DNA from: Microbacterium sp. T32
GTDB taxonomy: Bacteria; Actinomycetota; Actinomycetes; Actinomycetales; Microbacteriaceae
DNA: 64,000 nt
Direction: 5' to 3'
Assembly: GCF_001619615.1 (NCBI RefSeq)
Contig: NZ_LQQP01000002.1
Span: 162,599 to 226,598 of the forward strand
This document shows, piece by piece, positions 44,328 through 55,018 of the stretch. Position numbers and translations under genes: made by a program. Position 1 is the first letter of the stretch. Each line of letters begins with the position of its first letter. Under the pieces are notes generated by a model. It saw only the letters and a program-made list of their open reading frames with translations, was not told the origin of the DNA and ran no database searches.

Positions 44328-46235
44328 TCAGCGCAGCTCCACCCGCAGCCACAGCACCCCGTGCGCCGGAACCGTGAGCCCGCCCGCGAGGGCGACCGGT
44401 TCGTCGGCGATGAGGTCGATGGCATCCGGTTGCAGTCCGGACAGCGTCAGCGCCTCGATCTCGACCGCGTGGTCGGCGACGTTGGCCAGCACGAGGACCG
44501 CCGCGCCGGTGTCGCCCGGACGGAGGAACGCGACCAGCGAGTCCACGTGGGCGTCGAACGCGATGAGCTCGTTCCCGGCGAGCTCGGGCGTCGACCGGCG
44601 GACGTCGATGAGCCGCGTGAGCCGTGAGAAGACGCGACCGGCGGGGGTCGTGGCATCCCCCCGGTCCGCGTAGTTCTGCTCGGGGCGGTGCGGGCGGTGC
44701 ACCCACCGGCTGTCGCCGGCCTCGGCGCGATTGCGGCGATAGGAGTAGTCGTTGAGCTGGGCGACCTCGTCGCCCAGGTAGAGGAGCGGGATGCCGCCAG
44801 TGGACAGCGCCAGGGCGTGCGCGAGGATCACGCGGTCCTCGCCACCCGCGTCGCCGGCCTCGATCCCGGCGAGGGAGGCCGTCGTCCCGGTGATGCGGGC
44901 GTCGCCGGTGCGCGGGTTCTCCTGGAACGGGACGCCGCGCGAGAACGACCCTTCGACCCGCCCGACGTAGAAGTCGTTGAGGAACCGCCGGTGGGGATAC
45001 CCCTGGATGCCGAGTTCTTCCGCATCTTCGTCGGCGAACGTCCACCCGATGTCGTCGTGACTGCGCACGTAGTTGACCCACGAGGTTCCCTCGGGGAGGG
45101 CGTGGCGGCGCTCGAGCGCCTGCTGCAGGAGACGTCCGTCGCGCGTGGCGAGCGCCTCCCACGTGAGCGCCATCTGCAGCGGGTTGTACGACAGCTGGCA
45201 TTCCTCGGGGGAGATGTATGACACCACCTCGTCGGGGTGCACGATCGCCTCGGACTTGAACAGGAGACTCGGGGCCGCCATGCGCAGCACCGCGTTGAAA
45301 GCCTGCAGAAGAAGGTGCGCTTCGGGCAGGGACTCGCACGTCGTGCCGAGCCGCTTCCAGATGAAGGCCACGGCATCCATCCGCAGGATCTCCACGCCCT
45401 GGTTCGCGAGGAACAGCATCTCGCCCGCCATCGCCTCGAACACCGCGGGATTGGCATAGTTCAGGTCCCACTGGAAGTGGTAGAAGGTGGCCCAGATCCA
45501 CCGGCCGTCCGGCAGTTGGACGAAGGAGCCGGGGTGGTCGTCGGGGAAGATCTCGCGCGTCGTCCGCTCGTAGGCGTCGGGCATCTCGCGGTCGGGGTAG
45601 ATGAGGTAGAAGTCCTCGAAGCCGGGCTCCCCGGCCACGGCCTTCTGCGCCCACTCGTGCTCGTTGCTCGTGTGGTTGAAGATGAAGTCGACCACGAGCG
45701 AGATTCCCGCCCGGCGCAGATCCGCGGCGAGGTCGGCGAGTTCGTCCATCGTGCCGAGGGCCGGGTTCACGCGCCGGTAGCTCGACACCGCGTAACCGCC
45801 GTCGCTGTTGCCCTCGGGGCTCTCGAACAGCGGCATGAGGTGCAGGTACGTCAGCCCCAGCTCGCGGAAGTACGGGATGGAGTCCCGGATGCCACGGAGC
45901 CCACCGGCATACCGGTCGACGTAGCAGACCCCGCCCAGCATCCGTTCGCTCTCGAACCAGTCCGGTTCGCTCGCGCGGTTCCGGTCCACGTCCCTGAGCT
46001 CCTCGGGGCGGGCGTGCCACGATCGGCGGGCGAGGTCGACCACGGATGCCAGCCGCTCGACGCCGTCCGGCCGGTCGCCGTACAGGCGCAGGAACAGGTC
46101 GTGCAGCCGGGGGAGATGGAGTTCGACGCCCGCGAGGAACTCGCGATCGGCGCGCGCGGCGGTCAGCTGGGACAGGATGCCGGAGACGTCGTCGGGACCG
46201 GAGCTGAGGTGAGGCACGCGGAAAGCCTCGCGCAT
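44328..46235 (-). CDS. Amylosucrase (GH13)
   Basis: Transfers glucose from sucrose to alpha-glucan, releasing fructose. About 635 residues from the ATG at 46235, equal to typical amylosucrases (628-650). N-terminal helical domain (LSSGPDDVSGILSQLT) and the (beta/alpha)8 domain: GYAVSSYRRVNPALGTMDEL, VVDFIFNHTSNEHEW, nucleophile Asp in VEILRMDAVAFIWKRLG, acid/base Glu in LLFKSEAIVHPDE, and VNYVRSHDDIGW. The frame is open to 46319, which would overlap the divergent transporter gene, so 46235 is preferred. Sucrose hydrolysis or isomerisation is a possible side activity. Confidence 0.88.
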   Translation of the reverse strand: MREAFRVPHLSSGPDDVSGILSQLTAARADREFLAGVELHLPRLHDLFLRLYGDRPDGVERLASVVDLARRSWHARPEELRDVDRNRASEPDWFESERMLGGVCYVDRYAGGLRGIRDSIPYFRELGLTYLHLMPLFESPEGNSDGGYAVSSYRRVNPALGTMDELADLAADLRRAGISLVVDFIFNHTSNEHEWAQKAVAGEPGFEDFYLIYPDREMPDAYERTTREIFPDDHPGSFVQLPDGRWIWATFYHFQWDLNYANPAVFEAMAGEMLFLANQGVEILRMDAVAFIWKRLGTTCESLPEAHLLLQAFNAVLRMAAPSLLFKSEAIVHPDEVVSYISPEECQLSYNPLQMALTWEALATRDGRLLQQALERRHALPEGTSWVNYVRSHDDIGWTFADEDAEELGIQGYPHRRFLNDFYVGRVEGSFSRGVPFQENPRTGDARITGTTASLAGIEAGDAGGEDRVILAHALALSTGGIPLLYLGDEVAQLNDYSYRRNRAEAGDSRWVHRPHRPEQNYADRGDATTPAGRVFSRLTRLIDVRRSTPELAGNELIAFDAHVDSLVAFLRPGDTGAAVLVLANVADHAVEIEALTLSGLQPDAIDLIADEPVALAGGLTVPAHGVLWLRVELR

Positions 46236-46317
46236 CCGGGCGCCGGGGTCCACACCGGCGCGCGGGCACGTACGATCGACGACGGCCCTCGACGGCAGCG
46301 GCCGGGGGAGAGGGCCC

Positions 46318-47259
46318 ATGTCTCACCGACGATCACCGGGGATCGCCGTGCTCGGGGCCGTGCTCATCGGGGCGCTCACCGCGCTGCAGGCGCGCGTGAA
46401 CGGATCGCTCGGCGGCGAACTCGGCGACGGGGTGCTCGCGGGCGGGATCTCGTTCGGGTCGGGGCTGGTCGTGGTGCTGATCATCGCCGCGGCGCTGCCC
46501 GCGGGCCGTGCCGGGCTGGCGCGGCTGGTCGCGGGGGTGCGCGAACGCTCGATCCCGGCCTGGATGCTGTTCGGCGGTGCCGCGGGGGCCTTCACCGTCG
46601 CGTGCCAGGGCCTCGCCGTGGCCACGATCGGCGTCGCCCTGTTCACCGTCGGCTTCGTCGCGGGCCAGAGCACCGGCGGCCTGCTCCTCGACCGGTTCGG
46701 CCACGGACCCGCCGGCGTGGTGCCGGTCACCGTCCGCCGGGTCGTCGGCGCGCTGCTCGCGCTCGCCGGTGTGGCGGTGTCGCTCGCGGGAGACCGGGTG
46801 GGCGGCATCCCGGTCTGGATGCTCGTCGTCCCCGTGATCGCCGGCGCGGGTGTCGCGTGGCAGCAGGGAACGAACGGTCGCCTCCGACTACGGGTGCAGA
46901 GCCCGCTGGCGGCGACGGTCGTGAACTTCGCGGGCGGAACGGCCGTCCTCATCGTCGCGGCGCTCGTGCACATCGTCGCGGTGGGCGCCCCGCGAGCGCT
47001 GCCCGCCGACCCGTGGCTGTACCTCGGCGGCGCGATCGGCGTCGTCTACATCTTCTTGTCGTCGGTCATCGTCCAGCGCACCGGCGTGCTCGTGCTGGGG
47101 CTCGGGTCGGTCGTGGGGCTGCTCACGACCTCCGTGATCCTGGATGCCGTCTGGCCCGCGCCCGCGGCACCGCCGGTGGCCGTGGCCGTGATCGCGGCCG
47201 CGGTGGCGATCAGCGGCGTCGTCGTCGCGGCTGTGCCGTGGAGGCGACGAGCGGGCTGA
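46318..47259 (+). CDS. YdcZ/DMT-family membrane transporter
   Basis: A 313-residue protein made of two repeated halves of five hydrophobic helices each (first half about 8-150, GIAVLGAVLIGALTALQARV; second half about 165-310, PVWMLVVPVIAGAGVAWQQG). The repeats TALQARVNGSLGG and AWQQGTNGRLRL are the YdcZ (DUF606) signature. Probable small-molecule exporter, substrate unknown. GGGAGAGG precedes ATG 46318. Convergent with the nitroreductase gene, 13 bases away. Confidence 0.82.
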   Translation: MSHRRSPGIAVLGAVLIGALTALQARVNGSLGGELGDGVLAGGISFGSGLVVVLIIAAALPAGRAGLARLVAGVRERSIPAWMLFGGAAGAFTVACQGLAVATIGVALFTVGFVAGQSTGGLLLDRFGHGPAGVVPVTVRRVVGALLALAGVAVSLAGDRVGGIPVWMLVVPVIAGAGVAWQQGTNGRLRLRVQSPLAATVVNFAGGTAVLIVAALVHIVAVGAPRALPADPWLYLGGAIGVVYIFLSSVIVQRTGVLVLGLGSVVGLLTTSVILDAVWPAPAAPPVAVAVIAAAVAISGVVVAAVPWRRRAG

Positions 47260-47272
47260 CCGCCGCCGCGGA

Positions 47273-47842
47273 TCAGAGGCGGGTCTCGTCGACCTTCCGG
47301 CGCTTCTTGCCACCCGGCAGACGCGAGATGTGCTTCGCGGCATCCACGGTCTTCCGTCGGACGGGACGGGACCGTACCGGCTTCCCGCCGACGTAAAGCC
47401 ATCCCAGCAGCACTTCGCCCTTGGCCAGGCCGTGCGCCTTCGCGAGGACGCGACTGCGGGTGTTGTCGTCGGTGCGCCAGAACACGCCGAAGCCCGCCTC
47501 GTCGAGCGCCAGGCTGAGCATGTGCGCGACGCCCGAGGCGACCGCTTCCTGCTCCCATGCGGGGATCTTCTTCGACCGGAGGTCGGCGACCACGGCGATG
47601 ATCAGCGGCGCGCGACGCGGCTTCGACGACAGGCCCTTCTTGCCGTCGGCCTTGTTCAGCGCGCGGGCGAGGACGTCACGGTCGGTGCCGCGGATCTCGA
47701 TGAGCCGCCACGGCCGCAGGGACTTGTGATCGGCCACGCGACCGGCGGCGGCGACGAACGCCTCCAGCTCGGGGCCGGTCGGGGCGAGGTCGGTGACCTT
47801 CGACCACGACCGGCGGTCGCGCATCGCCTCCAGCGCGCTCAT
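47273..47842 (-). CDS. Nitroreductase-family flavoprotein
   Basis: A 189-residue FMN-dependent reductase-like protein. Start MSALEAMRDRRSW (the RRS FMN-phosphate motif), HKSLRPWRLIEIRG (about 40-53), ASGVAHMLSLALDEAGFGVFWRTDD (about 102-125) and LLGWLYVG. It is at the short end of the family and has a basic Lys/Arg-rich tail (GGKKRRKVDE). Coupled to msrB by an ATGA overlap, suggesting a shared oxidative-stress role (inference). Confidence 0.82.
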   Translation of the reverse strand: MSALEAMRDRRSWSKVTDLAPTGPELEAFVAAAGRVADHKSLRPWRLIEIRGTDRDVLARALNKADGKKGLSSKPRRAPLIIAVVADLRSKKIPAWEQEAVASGVAHMLSLALDEAGFGVFWRTDDNTRSRVLAKAHGLAKGEVLLGWLYVGGKPVRSRPVRRKTVDAAKHISRLPGGKKRRKVDETRL

Positions 47843-48258
47843 GCCTCGTCAGTGGGCGCTTCGGCGGGGGTGAAGCTCAGCGACAGCGAGTTCATGCAGT
47901 AGCGGTCGCCGGTGGGCGTGCCGAAGCCGTCGGGGAAGACGTGACCGAGGTGCGAGCCGCAGTTCGCGCAGCGGACCTCGGTGCGCTGCATGCCGTGGCT
48001 GTTGTCCTCGAGCAGCTCGACCGCTTCCGGTCGTACCGACTCGTAGAAGCTCGGCCACCCGCAGTGCGAATCGAACTTCGTGCCGCTCTGGAACAGCTCG
48101 GCACCGCACGCGGCGCACGTGTAGAGGCCGGCGCGGCTCTCGTCGAGCAGCTCGCCGGTCCAGGCCCGCTCGGTGCCGGCCTGGCGCAGGACCGCGTACT
48201 GGTCGGGCGTGAGCTCTGCCCGCCACTGGTCGTCGGACTTTTCGACGGCGTAGGTCAT
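47839..48258 (-). CDS. msrB: Peptide-methionine (R)-S-oxide reductase MsrB
   Basis: Reduces methionine-R-sulfoxide in proteins. The 139-residue sequence has both zinc CxxC pairs (YTCAACGAELF and VRCANCGSHLG), SGTKFDSHCGWPSFY, GHVFPDGFG and the catalytic Cys in RYCMNSLSLSF. Length is normal. ATG 48258 precedes MTYAVEKSDDQW, with AAGGAG upstream. Confidence 0.95.
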   Translation of the reverse strand: MTYAVEKSDDQWRAELTPDQYAVLRQAGTERAWTGELLDESRAGLYTCAACGAELFQSGTKFDSHCGWPSFYESVRPEAVELLEDNSHGMQRTEVRCANCGSHLGHVFPDGFGTPTGDRYCMNSLSLSFTPAEAPTDEA

Positions 48259-48330
48259 GGATGGTCTCCTTCGTCCCCTCCATTCTCTCGTGTCCCGAGG
48301 ACACGGTGCCCGTGGCGGCATAATCGCCGA

Positions 48331-49323
48331 GTGGACCAGGATGCCGTGACCGCCGTCGTCGACCGCTACGGGCGCTTCGCGCGCGACGAGGCTCCGGGAC
48401 GTTCTCCGGTGTACGAGGCGTGGGCGCGGCGGGTCACCGCCGATCCGGACGTCGCGGCGGTCCTCGCACGGATCCCCGACACGCATCGGCAGCCTCCGCT
48501 CGTCTTCGCGGTCATGCGCCTGCTCGGCGCTCCGCTGGTGACCGGGGACCCGTGGGCCGCGTGGGTCCTCGCCCATGCGGACGCGATCGTCGCGGAGTCC
48601 GGGCGGCGCTCCGTGCAGACGAACGAACCGCTGCGGTGCGCCGCGCTGCTGCCCGCGCTGTCGCTCATCGACGGGCCCATCGCGCTGATCGAGATCGGCG
48701 CGAGCGCGGGGCTGTGCCTGTACCCCGACCGCTACTCGTACCGTTTCCGTTCAGCGAACGGCGTGGTCACGCGCCTCGACCCGACGGACGGGCCGAGTGC
48801 GGTGGTCCTGGAGTCGGACGTCGACGGCGACCCGCCGCTGCGCCTCCCTCAGATCGTGTGGCGAGCGGGCATCGACCTGCAGCCGCTCGACGCCCGCGAC
48901 CCCGGCGACCGCGCGTGGCTCACCGGGCTGGTGTGGCCGGGGGAGGAGGGCCGCCGTGAGCGCATCACGGCCGCCCTCGACATCGCCGCCGCCGATCCGC
49001 CGCTCCTCGTCGCCGGTGACGGGGCCGCGGCGCTGCCGGCGCTCGCGGCTCTCGCCCCGCGCGATGCGACCCTGGTCGTGACGACCCCGGGTGTCCTCGC
49101 CCACGTTCCGCGCCGCCATCGCGGTGCAGTGATCGACGCCGCCCGCACCGCGGGGAGATGGGTGACCCTGGATGCCGCCGGCCTCCACGACGCCTGGAAC
49201 GAGACGCCCGAGCTGCGGCCCGGCGGGTTCGCGCTCGCGCTGGACGGGGAAATCCTCGCCAGCGTCGATCCGCTCGGGGCATGGGTGGCGTGGCATCCGG
49301 GATCCGCGACCCTCGCGCAGTAG
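48331..49323 (+). CDS. DUF2332-family protein
   Basis: A 330-residue soluble protein recognised as the actinobacterial DUF2332 family. Typical segments: FARDEAPGRSPVYEAWARRV (residues 13-32), the glycine-rich IEIGASAGLCLYPDRYSY (about 128), GRWVTLDAAGLHDAW (about 277). The IGASAGL turn resembles a SAM-binding motif I, so a methyltransferase relationship is possible but unproven. GTG start at 48331, divergent from msrB. The DUF3263 gene follows after 9 bases. Confidence 0.75.
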   Translation: MDQDAVTAVVDRYGRFARDEAPGRSPVYEAWARRVTADPDVAAVLARIPDTHRQPPLVFAVMRLLGAPLVTGDPWAAWVLAHADAIVAESGRRSVQTNEPLRCAALLPALSLIDGPIALIEIGASAGLCLYPDRYSYRFRSANGVVTRLDPTDGPSAVVLESDVDGDPPLRLPQIVWRAGIDLQPLDARDPGDRAWLTGLVWPGEEGRRERITAALDIAAADPPLLVAGDGAAALPALAALAPRDATLVVTTPGVLAHVPRRHRGAVIDAARTAGRWVTLDAAGLHDAWNETPELRPGGFALALDGEILASVDPLGAWVAWHPGSATLAQ

Positions 49324-49332
49324 CGTGACGGC

Positions 49333-49587
49333 GTGGCTCTCTCCGACCGTGATCGTGCATTCCTCGTCTTCGAGGGCGAGTGGCGTCGGCACGGAGGTGC
49401 GAAGGAAGAGGCGATCCGCGCGGAGTTCGGCCTCGCGCCGGCCCGCTATTACCAGCTGCTGGGGCGCCTGCTCGACGATCCCGAGGCGCTGGCCGCGGAC
49501 CCCATGCTCGTGCGACGCCTCCGCCGTCGCCGCGACGAGGCCGCGCAGCAGCACCGCGCGCGGTTGGGGCGCGCTGCCGCCCACTGA
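49333..49587 (+). CDS. DUF3263 helix-turn-helix-like protein
   Basis: An 84-residue small basic protein: FLVFEGEWRRHGGAKEEAIRAEFGLAPARYYQLLGRLLD reads as a winged-helix/HTH core typical of DUF3263. In many Actinobacteria this gene directly precedes a LytR_C-domain gene, as here. GTG start at 49333. Probable DNA-binding protein, targets unknown. Confidence 0.78.
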   Translation: MALSDRDRAFLVFEGEWRRHGGAKEEAIRAEFGLAPARYYQLLGRLLDDPEALAADPMLVRRLRRRRDEAAQQHRARLGRAAAH

Positions 49588-49622
49588 GGGTCGCCACAGA
49601 ATCCGACCGATAACATCGTCCA

Positions 49623-50207
49623 ATGCCCAGATCGACCTTCCCTCGGGATCGCTTCGACGACCTTCCGGCCGAGGGGGGTCGCGTCGGCGCCCACCGGGCT
49701 CAGCGTCCGCGTTCCCGCGGCTGGGTCGTCTTCTTCTGGGCCCTCCTGGCGACGGTCGTCCTGATCGTCGTCGGCGTCTTCGGCGTTCTGGTGGCATCCG
49801 GTCGCATCTCGCTCGGCGGTGAGGCCGAGCCGACCCCGACCGCCACCGAGACCACCCCGGCCGCCATCGACACGTCGTACTCGGTGCTCGTGCTCAACGG
49901 CACCGGGAACGCCGGGCTCGCCGGCGAACTTCGCGACCGGATCGTCGCGCTCGGATGGTCAGGTGACGCGGTGCAGACGGGGGACTCCGACACGACCGAT
50001 TTCGCGACGACGACCGTCTACTACCGCGGTCCTGAGGATCAGGAGGCGGCGCGCGGGCTGGCCGACGCGATCGGCGGAGCGGAGATCGCGCAGAGCGACT
50101 TCCTGCAGCCCACGGACGACCCGAACACGTCCGGGGACGAGAGCGCGGAGAAGCGTCTTGTCGTGGTCATCGGCCTCGATCGCGCGTCGGCCCAGCCCAC
50201 TCCCTGA
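49623..50207 (+). CDS. LytR C-terminal domain membrane protein
   Basis: A 194-residue protein. Cytosolic basic N-terminus (1-32), one membrane helix (about 34-58), a Thr/Pro/Glu linker and an extracytoplasmic LytR_C domain (about 85-160, YSVLVLNGTGNAGLAGELRDRI, VYYRGPEDQEAARGLADAIG). LytR_C domains accompany cell-wall assembly proteins; this one lacks the catalytic LCP domain. The cold-shock gene follows after 132 bases of untranslated leader. Confidence 0.85.
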   Translation: MPRSTFPRDRFDDLPAEGGRVGAHRAQRPRSRGWVVFFWALLATVVLIVVGVFGVLVASGRISLGGEAEPTPTATETTPAAIDTSYSVLVLNGTGNAGLAGELRDRIVALGWSGDAVQTGDSDTTDFATTTVYYRGPEDQEAARGLADAIGGAEIAQSDFLQPTDDPNTSGDESAEKRLVVVIGLDRASAQPTP

Positions 50208-50339
50208 CCCTCGTTCCGCAGCGTGTTTCCGCGGCGTAAAAAGTTGGCTGCCGCCGTGTCAACAATGCCCGCCCGGGCCGGAACGGCGCGGGTCCGCGTG
50301 CTTACGATGACCTCGTCGTTCAGCAACAGGAGAGTTCGC

Positions 50340-50543
50340 ATGGCCCAGGGCACCGTCAAATGGTTCAACGCCGAGAAGGGGTACGGCTTCATCACCGTGA
50401 CCGACGGCCAGGACGTCTTCGTCCACTACTCGAACATCGAGATGTCCGGCTTCCGGGTCCTCGAGGAGGGTCAGGCCGTCGAGTTCACGGTCGGGTCCGG
50501 CCAGAAGGGTCCTCAGGCCGAGTCGGTCCGCCTGATCGCCTGA
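50340..50543 (+). CDS. cspA: Cold shock protein (CspA family)
   Basis: A 67-residue single cold-shock domain: [17 protein letters not shown] (RNP1 in KGYGFITV) and DVFVHYSNI (RNP2). It binds single-stranded RNA/DNA. ACAGGAGAG precedes the ATG. The 132-base leader upstream is long for the window and could contain a cold-responsive structure. Confidence 0.95.
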   Translation: MAQGTVKWFNAEKGYGFITVTDGQDVFVHYSNIEMSGFRVLEEGQAVEFTVGSGQKGPQAESVRLIA

Positions 50544-50621
50544 CCTCCTTCCGCTTCGCACACGCCGCGGTCCCCGCTCTCGGGGGCCGCGGCGTCGTCG
50601 TGCTCCGGGCCCTGCGCGTGG

Positions 50622-50648
50622 CTTGCACTCCCCAGGGGCGAGTGCCAG
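50622..50648 (+). promoter_or_regulatory. CIRCE-like element 1 (HrcA operator), imperfect
   Basis: CTTGCACTC-N9-GAGTGCCAG. It overlaps a promoter: TTGCAC (50623-50628) and CAGAAT (50645-50650), spacer 16. Confidence 0.75.
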
Positions 50649-50654
50649 AATGAG

Positions 50655-52338
<1,684 letters not shown>

Positions 52339-52350
52339 TCCCCGCCTAGG

Positions 52351-52394
52351 CACGAAAGAACGCCCCCTCCTTCGGGAGGGGGCGTTCTTTCGTG
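52351..52394 (+). terminator. groEL terminator
   Basis: 20-base perfect stem (CACGAAAGAACGCCCCCTCC and complement) closed by a TTCG tetraloop. A second inverted repeat (GACTTCGGGC, 52407-52416 with 52439-52448) follows and may serve the convergent kinase gene. Confidence 0.9.
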
Positions 52395-52454
52395 TCCGAG
52401 CCTGCTGACTTCGGGCGAATGTCCGCTCACACGCATGTGCCCGAAGTCGCGGGA

Positions 52455-54167
52455 CTAGTCGTCCGTGGCCTCGGGGCTCAGGGCCTCCGGAAGGCGCTCC
52501 AGCGGCTGCGTCGTGATGAGCGCGTGCTCGCTGGCATCCCGGCGCTCCGCGAGCGGCAGCGAGACGCGGAAGGTGGCACCCCCGCCGGGCGTATCCGTCA
52601 CCTCGACCGTCCCGTGCAGGAGGTCGACGATGGATGCCACGATCGACAGGCCCAGGCCTGACCCGCCCGTCTCGCGCGTCCGCGACGTGTCCGCGCGCCA
52701 GAACCGTTGGAAGATCTGCTCGCGGATCTGCTCGGGGACGCCCTCGCCGTGGTCGATGACCTCGATCCACCCCATGTCGGTGGCGGCATCCACACCCACG
52801 CGCAGGCCGATGGGGGAGTCGTCCGGCGTGAATCGGCGGGCATTGCCCAGGAGGTTCGCGACGACCTGACGCACGCGGTTCTCGTCGCCGAGAACGATGG
52901 GCGCGAGGCTCGGCATGCGCTGGGGTCCCGACGAGGCGTCCCTCTCGTGCGTATCCGCCTCGGCGCCCGCGGTCGTGTCGCCCGCGTCGCGGCGACGACG
53001 CAGTCGCGAGAGCGTCGCTCCGGCGATCGCCATCGCCGACGTCGTGGGTGCCGTGCGACGACGGCCGGATGCCGAGGCCGCCCCCTCCGCGGGCTGTTCG
53101 GCGTCCAGCGTCATCACGGGCAGGATGATCGCGGCGCGACTCGTCGTGTCGTCGACCGTGACCTCGCGCTGCGGGGACGTCACGCGCAGATCGAGGGCGG
53201 CATCCTTCGCGATCGGCCGCAGATCGAGCGTCGTGATCGCGACGTCGCGCCGTTCGTCGAGGCGGGCGAGCGCGAGGAGGTCCTCGACCAGGGCGCCCAT
53301 CCGGATCGCTTCCTTCTCGATGCGCTCCATCGCCTGCGCGACGTCCTCGTCGGAGCGGATCGCCCCCATGCGGTACAGCTCGGCGTACCCGCGCATCGTG
53401 ACGAGGGGGGTGCGCAGCTCGTGGCTGGCATCGCCGATGAACCGCCGCATCTGACGCACCGTGGCATCCCGCTGGTTGAGGGCACCGTCGATGCGGGCGA
53501 GCATCGCGTTGATCGCGGTCTTGAGGCGACCCACCTCGGTGTCGGGGACGATGTCGGTCAGTCGCTGGCTGAAGTCGCCCGCCGCGATGTCCATGGCCGT
53601 CGTCTCCACCTGACCGAGACTGCGGAACGTCAGCGTCACGAGCGCGCGCGTGAGCAGGGCGCTGGCGATGAGGATCAACAGGGCGACGAACCCGTAGATG
53701 CCCACGTACGCGGCGACGATCCGGTCGGTCGGCGCGAGCGGCTGGATCACCATCTGGGTGTACACGCCGTTGTAGCCGGGGAGCACGAGCTGTCCTACGC
53801 GCGCGAGGAAGTGCTGACCCGAAACGGGGTCCTCGAGCTCGATGCGCCGGTCGACCTGGCTGTAGGTCTGCTCGACCGTGAACGTGTCGGGGAGCTCGGG
53901 CACGGTCTTCATCGCCGTGCCGTTGTAGAACGCCTTCCGGGCGCCGTCCGGGGCGTAGACGGCGACCATCGAGCCGATCTGCGGGGCGTTCTCGACCTGC
54001 GTGAACCGCGGCTCGCCGTCGACCTGGTCGGTGACGAAGATGCTGTTGGCGATGTTGCCGGCGGCCTGCTGCCCCAGCTGTTCGTCGAGGTTGTTGATGA
54101 GGGTGGTGCGCAGGAACACCAGGGTGCCGATGCCCGCGGCGATGAGCCCCACCGCCAGCAGGGTCAC
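52455..54167 (-). CDS. Sensor histidine kinase (TcrY/TrcS-like)
   Basis: At least 570 residues. Membrane helix 1 (about 2-22), an extracytoplasmic sensor (about 25-145), helix 2 (about 150-175), HAMP (about 180-232), HisKA with His249 (RRFIGDASHELRTPL) and HATPase (VANLLGNARRFTP, DHGEGVPEQI, GGSGLGLSIV). A Ser/Arg/Ala-rich insertion (about 345-395) separates HisKA from the N box. The conserved basic N-terminus (HWWRRLSLRTKVTGV) lies upstream in frame but has no ATG/GTG/TTG; a CTG at 54221 would start it exactly where homologues do. The coordinate given uses the first standard start, GTG 54167, so the true start may be 54221. Partner of the upstream regulator. Confidence 0.85.
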   Translation of the reverse strand: MTLLAVGLIAAGIGTLVFLRTTLINNLDEQLGQQAAGNIANSIFVTDQVDGEPRFTQVENAPQIGSMVAVYAPDGARKAFYNGTAMKTVPELPDTFTVEQTYSQVDRRIELEDPVSGQHFLARVGQLVLPGYNGVYTQMVIQPLAPTDRIVAAYVGIYGFVALLILIASALLTRALVTLTFRSLGQVETTAMDIAAGDFSQRLTDIVPDTEVGRLKTAINAMLARIDGALNQRDATVRQMRRFIGDASHELRTPLVTMRGYAELYRMGAIRSDEDVAQAMERIEKEAIRMGALVEDLLALARLDERRDVAITTLDLRPIAKDAALDLRVTSPQREVTVDDTTSRAAIILPVMTLDAEQPAEGAASASGRRRTAPTTSAMAIAGATLSRLRRRRDAGDTTAGAEADTHERDASSGPQRMPSLAPIVLGDENRVRQVVANLLGNARRFTPDDSPIGLRVGVDAATDMGWIEVIDHGEGVPEQIREQIFQRFWRADTSRTRETGGSGLGLSIVASIVDLLHGTVEVTDTPGGGATFRVSLPLAERRDASEHALITTQPLERLPEALSPEATDD

Positions 54168-54255
54168 TGTGACGCCGGTGACCTTCGTGCGAAGGCTCAG
54201 CCGGCGCCACCAGTGCGTCAGGGCATCGTCGGATTTCTCCAGGATCGCGCTCCGC

Positions 54256-54948
54256 TCAGGCGCTCTTGCCGGACTTCAGCATGTAGCCGAAGCCGCGCTT
54301 GGTCTGGATGAGGGGCTCGGAGGAGTGCGGGTCGATCTTGCGGCGCAGGTACGAGATGTAGCTCTCCACGATGCCCGCGTCGCCGTTGAAGTCGTACTCC
54401 CACACGTGATCGAGGATCTGCGCCTTGGAGAGCACGCGGTTGGGGTTCAGCATCAGGTAGCGGAGCAGCTTGAACTCCGTCGGGCTCAGGTCGATCGAGA
54501 CGTCGCCGACGCTGACGTCGTGCGTGTCCTGATCCATCGTGAGCTCGCCCGTGCGGATCACGGACTCCTCGTCCGCCTGCATCGTGCGGCGGAGGATGGC
54601 CTGGATGCGCGCGACGATCTCGTCGAGGCTGAAGGGCTTCGTGACGTAGTCGTCACCGCCCGCGTTCAGGCCCGTGATCTTGTCCTCGGTCTCGTCCTTC
54701 GCGGTGAGAAAGAGGATCGGGGCGGTGTAGCCGGCCCCGCGGAGGCGCTTCGTGACGCTGAACCCGTTCATGTCGGGGAGCATCACGTCGAGCACGATGA
54801 GGTCGGGTTCCTCCTCGAGGACCGCGGAGATGGTCTGCGCGCCGTTGGCGACGGCCCGGACCTGGAATCCGGCGAAACGCAGGCTCGTGATGAGCAGGTC
54901 GCGGATGTTGGGTTCGTCGTCGACGACGAGGATGCGCGGTGCTGTCAT
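54256..54948 (-). CDS. OmpR-family response regulator (TrcR-like)
   Basis: A 230-residue regulator with receiver domain (1-120; acidic pair 10-11, phosphoacceptor Asp54 in LIVLDVMLPDM, Lys in VTKPFSLDE) and winged helix (about 130-228; LSPTEFKLLRYLMLNP, AGIVESYISYLRRKID). ATG 54948 is used; a second in-frame ATG at 54957 is possible. It precedes its kinase, with only 34 bases between its stop and the proposed CTG start. The signal sensed is unknown. Confidence 0.9.
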   Translation of the reverse strand: MTAPRILVVDDEPNIRDLLITSLRFAGFQVRAVANGAQTISAVLEEEPDLIVLDVMLPDMNGFSVTKRLRGAGYTAPILFLTAKDETEDKITGLNAGGDDYVTKPFSLDEIVARIQAILRRTMQADEESVIRTGELTMDQDTHDVSVGDVSIDLSPTEFKLLRYLMLNPNRVLSKAQILDHVWEYDFNGDAGIVESYISYLRRKIDPHSSEPLIQTKRGFGYMLKSGKSA

Positions 54949-55018
54949 GCGCCCCATTATCGTGACTCCACTCAGGGAAGTGCTGGATGTCGCGAGAAAC
55001 GCCGCGTCCTGATAGGGC

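Noticed and set aside
44171..44377. 68-residue ORF after tRNA-Thr as a confident gene
   Set aside because: No ribosome site, no recognisable fold, and its end overlaps the amylosucrase gene.
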